Positions 4,604 to 6,643 of a stretch of 6,643 bases of DNA are shown here, one piece after another. Position numbers and translations under genes: made by a program. The first letter of the stretch is position 1, and every line of letters begins with the position of its first letter. This stretch comes from Bacteroidales bacterium (GTDB taxonomy: Bacteria > Bacteroidota > Bacteroidia > Bacteroidales > UBA3663), in NCBI GenBank assembly GCA_016293065.1, contig JAEDEY010000100.1, positions 1 to 6,643 of the forward strand, read 5' to 3'. The notes beneath the pieces are model-generated. The model did no database searches, was not told the DNA's origin, and saw only the letters and a program-made list of their open reading frames with translations.

Positions 4604-6643
4604 TTATTTGATAGGTTCGATGGTGAAGCCATAGCTCCATTTGTGAGGAGTGATGGTGTATTCTGAATGAACAGGTGCTCCCCAGGTATTGTCGCCACCT
4701 ACGCCCATCTGTTTCATATCGACATTGACCCATACCAGCGGCTGGCGCACGATGCTTCCTCCGTGACGACGGCCTTGTGAGAAGCTGATATAGTCGATAT
4801 CCGACTGACGGAAGTTCCACGCGCTGACGCTGAGAGGCTCGTCACCGACGAATCGCAAGCCGAGACCCTGTGCATTGGCAAGGCTGAAGTAACGGACATC
4901 GCACTTGTTGCCAGTCTCCTGAGCTCGCACGTATGGGTGGAACTGTTCCCATACGTCGGCAGTGTATTTGCCGACCAATGCACTTGTCTTGCGGTCTTCA
5001 TAACTCTCGTGTGGTCCGCGTCCGAGCCATGTCATAGTTTGATATTCCTCTGGCATAATGAGACGCATACCGAAGCGAGGCATCTCAGGAAGAGGCTTCG
5101 AACCAGGTACGAACGTCATCTGGACGTGGATCTGTCCTTCGCCTCGGCAGGTGTATTCCACGATCTGCTTGGCATCAGCCTCTTCGAGCAGATAGACCGA
5201 GGTGACTGCCACTGCATTGCCCTGCTGACGACTGTCGATGTCGATGAGTTGAGCTTTCTCTCCAGCATTCTTCCAAACGGCGCAACGTTTCATCATGTTG
5301 TTGGCTACGTCGTTGTCGGTTGCAGCACGCCAGTAGTTGGCTTGAGGTCCTTGTTCAATCATTGAGTGACCTTGCCAGATATAGCTTGTCATCTCACCTG
5401 TCGTCTTGCTGAAGCTTACGCTGTAGTTGCCATCGCCAATGGTAATAGCCTCATTATCATCCTTCAAGACAGAAGCCTTGGCAGTTGTTGCCTTTGCGTA
5501 AGAGCCGTCCTGTAGCACCCATTGAGCATGTGCCACCTCATGTCCTTCAGGGAGGTAACCTAGGTCTTCATGCGTAGATGCTCTGAGTGTGAGCAGATAT
5601 TCCTTGCCGGGAATGAGATGAGACTTGAATGGAATGGTGATCTTGCTCTTGGTTCCCGCCTTGATGTCGCCGAGAACGATATCGCCATTCTCGACCGATG
5701 CACCATCCTGCTCGATGCTCCAGTGAAGGGTGTAAGGCTTGAGCGACATAAAGTCATGACGATTGTGAACCTCGATGACATTGTGGGCAAAGAGAACTGG
5801 CTGGAAGTCGATATATTGATATACATGCTTCACCTCCCAGATGTGCGGATGTAGGCTGCGGTCAGCGGCTACGAGTCCGTTGGTGCAGAAGTTCGAGTCG
5901 TTAGGCACGCCCACGAAGCCCATGTCGCCACCGTATGCCCAGATGTCGTTGCCTTTATCGTCCTTGATGGCAAACGCCTGATCGACCCAGTCCCAGATAA
6001 AGCCGCCCTGCAACTGGTCGTACTTGTAGATGAGATCCCAGTAGTCGTGCAGGTTGCCCACACTGTTGCCCATGGCATGAGCATATTCGCAGAGAATGAG
6101 CGGACGAGGCTGACGCTGGTTGACAAACTCACGCAAGTGATAGACTCGTGCGTACATCGGGCAATAGATGTCGGAAACGCCTGTCTTGCGCGAGCCCTCG
6201 TACTGCACTGGTCGTGTGCTGTCTGCTTCATGTGTCTGGTGGTAGATTGTCTCGAAGTTCTTGCCATATCCCGATTCATTGCCAAGACTCCAGGTTACGA
6301 TTGATGAGAAATTGCGCAGATAGCCGACCATACGCATCATACGTTGTTGGAAAGGGAGAAGCCAGTCGTCGTAGTTGGCCAATGTGCCGTCGGGATGGTC
6401 TTCCATGCCGTGGCTTTCAAGATTGGCTTCGGATACGAGATATAGTCCAAGTTCGTCGCATATCTTATACCACTGCCATGCATTTGGGTAGTGGCAGGTA
6501 CGCACAGAATTGATGTTGAACTGCTTCATCAGACGGGCATCCTGAATCATGCTTTCGATGGTGACGGTGCGTCCGTTGTGGGCATCATGATCATGACGGT
6601 TGACTCCCTTGAACAGCACAGCCTTGCCATTGATGAGCTGCTG
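4604..6643 (-). CDS. lacZ: Beta-galactosidase, glycoside hydrolase family 2 (LacZ type), N-terminus outside the window
   Basis: Hydrolyses terminal beta-D-galactosyl residues, here plausibly from galacto-oligosaccharides released by the nearby galactanase. The reading frame is open to the window edge, so 679 C-terminal residues are visible and the gene is cut by the window, not broken. Visible residue 1 matches about residue 341 of E. coli LacZ (aligned on GVNRHDH and HYPN), so the signal peptide if any, the sugar-binding jelly-roll domain and most of the first Ig-like domain are missing. The TIM barrel spans visible residues 1 to about 275. It holds the acid/base Glu in LGNESGYG (residue 123, bases 6275-6277) and the nucleophile Glu in ILCEYAHAMGNS (residue 186, bases 6086-6088). 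A second Ig-like domain follows (about 285-380), then the C-terminal Bgal_small_N domain (about 395-679) with YWRAATDND, TWLGRGPHESYEDRK, QETGNK and MGVGGDNTWG. It ends 18 bp before the GH63-like gene, suggesting one operon. Family assignment is firm; the exact substrate (lactose, galactan oligomers or other) is inference. Confidence 0.96.
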   Translation of the reverse strand, partial: QQLINGKAVLFKGVNRHDHDAHNGRTVTIESMIQDARLMKQFNINSVRTCHYPNAWQWYKICDELGLYLVSEANLESHGMEDHPDGTLANYDDWLLPFQQRMMRMVGYLRNFSSIVTWSLGNESGYGKNFETIYHQTHEADSTRPVQYEGSRKTGVSDIYCPMYARVYHLREFVNQRQPRPLILCEYAHAMGNSVGNLHDYWDLIYKYDQLQGGFIWDWVDQAFAIKDDKGNDIWAYGGDMGFVGVPNDSNFCTNGLVAADRSLHPHIWEVKHVYQYIDFQPVLFAHNVIEVHNRHDFMSLKPYTLHWSIEQDGASVENGDIVLGDIKAGTKSKITIPFKSHLIPGKEYLLTLRASTHEDLGYLPEGHEVAHAQWVLQDGSYAKATTAKASVLKDDNEAITIGDGNYSVSFSKTTGEMTSYIWQGHSMIEQGPQANYWRAATDNDVANNMMKRCAVWKNAGEKAQLIDIDSRQQGNAVAVTSVYLLEEADAKQIVEYTCRGEGQIHVQMTFVPGSKPLPEMPRFGMRLIMPEEYQTMTWLGRGPHESYEDRKTSALVGKYTADVWEQFHPYVRAQETGNKCDVRYFSLANAQGLGLRFVGDEPLSVSAWNFRQSDIDYISFSQGRRHGGSIVRQPLVWVNVDMKQMGVGGDNTWGAPVHSEYTITPHKWSYGFTIEPIK

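Noticed and set aside
6619..6643. Possible true start of the beta-galactosidase at a GTG codon at 6619
   Set aside because: The frame stays open to the window edge with residues QQLINGKA that match the conserved sequence before the LacZ barrel, so the gene clearly continues beyond the window.

Overview
The window looks like part of a Bacteroidota (Bacteroidales) chromosome, most likely a Prevotella/Bacteroides-type gut or rumen organism. The evidence is that all four genes encode proteins typical of that group, no Shine-Dalgarno sequences are visible, intergenic DNA is very AT-rich, and two gene starts are preceded by the Bacteroidota -7 promoter element TAnnTTTG. The genus is inference; no rRNA or other marker is present.

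All genes lie on the minus strand, so transcription runs from high to low coordinates. From upstream to downstream: (1) 4604-6643, a GH2 beta-galactosidase (LacZ type) whose N-terminal third lies outside the window; (2) 2690-4585, a GH63/YgjK-like alpha-glycosidase exported as a probable lipoprotein, only 18 bp after the lacZ stop and so probably its operon partner; (3) 2338-2689, a 352-bp AT-rich intergenic region with a long perfect inverted repeat just after the operon (probable terminator), a minor hairpin, two near-identical direct repeats about three helical turns apart, a small palindrome and a -7 promoter element; (4) 1246-2337, a GH53 endo-beta-1,4-galactanase with signal peptide; (5) 1168-1245, a short promoter region; (6) 13-1167, a polytopic DUF418 (YeiB-like) membrane protein.

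The GH53 and GH2 enzymes form a coherent beta-1,4-galactan / type I arabinogalactan pathway: the endo-enzyme cuts the chain and the beta-galactosidase removes galactose from the oligosaccharides. The GH63-like enzyme implies an additional alpha-linked sugar in the target glycan or in a host/plant oligosaccharide handled by the same operon. This resembles the enzyme section of a polysaccharide utilization locus, but no SusC/SusD pair, surface glycan-binding protein, or hybrid two-component regulator is visible here. The DUF418 protein has its own promoter and may be unrelated.

No mobile element, CRISPR array, tRNA, rRNA or plus-strand gene was found. I see no evidence of an entirely new system. 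The most interesting points are the regulatory repeats upstream of the galactanase, the repeat-built hairpin after the operon, and the compact GH63-like enzyme paired with a beta-galactosidase.
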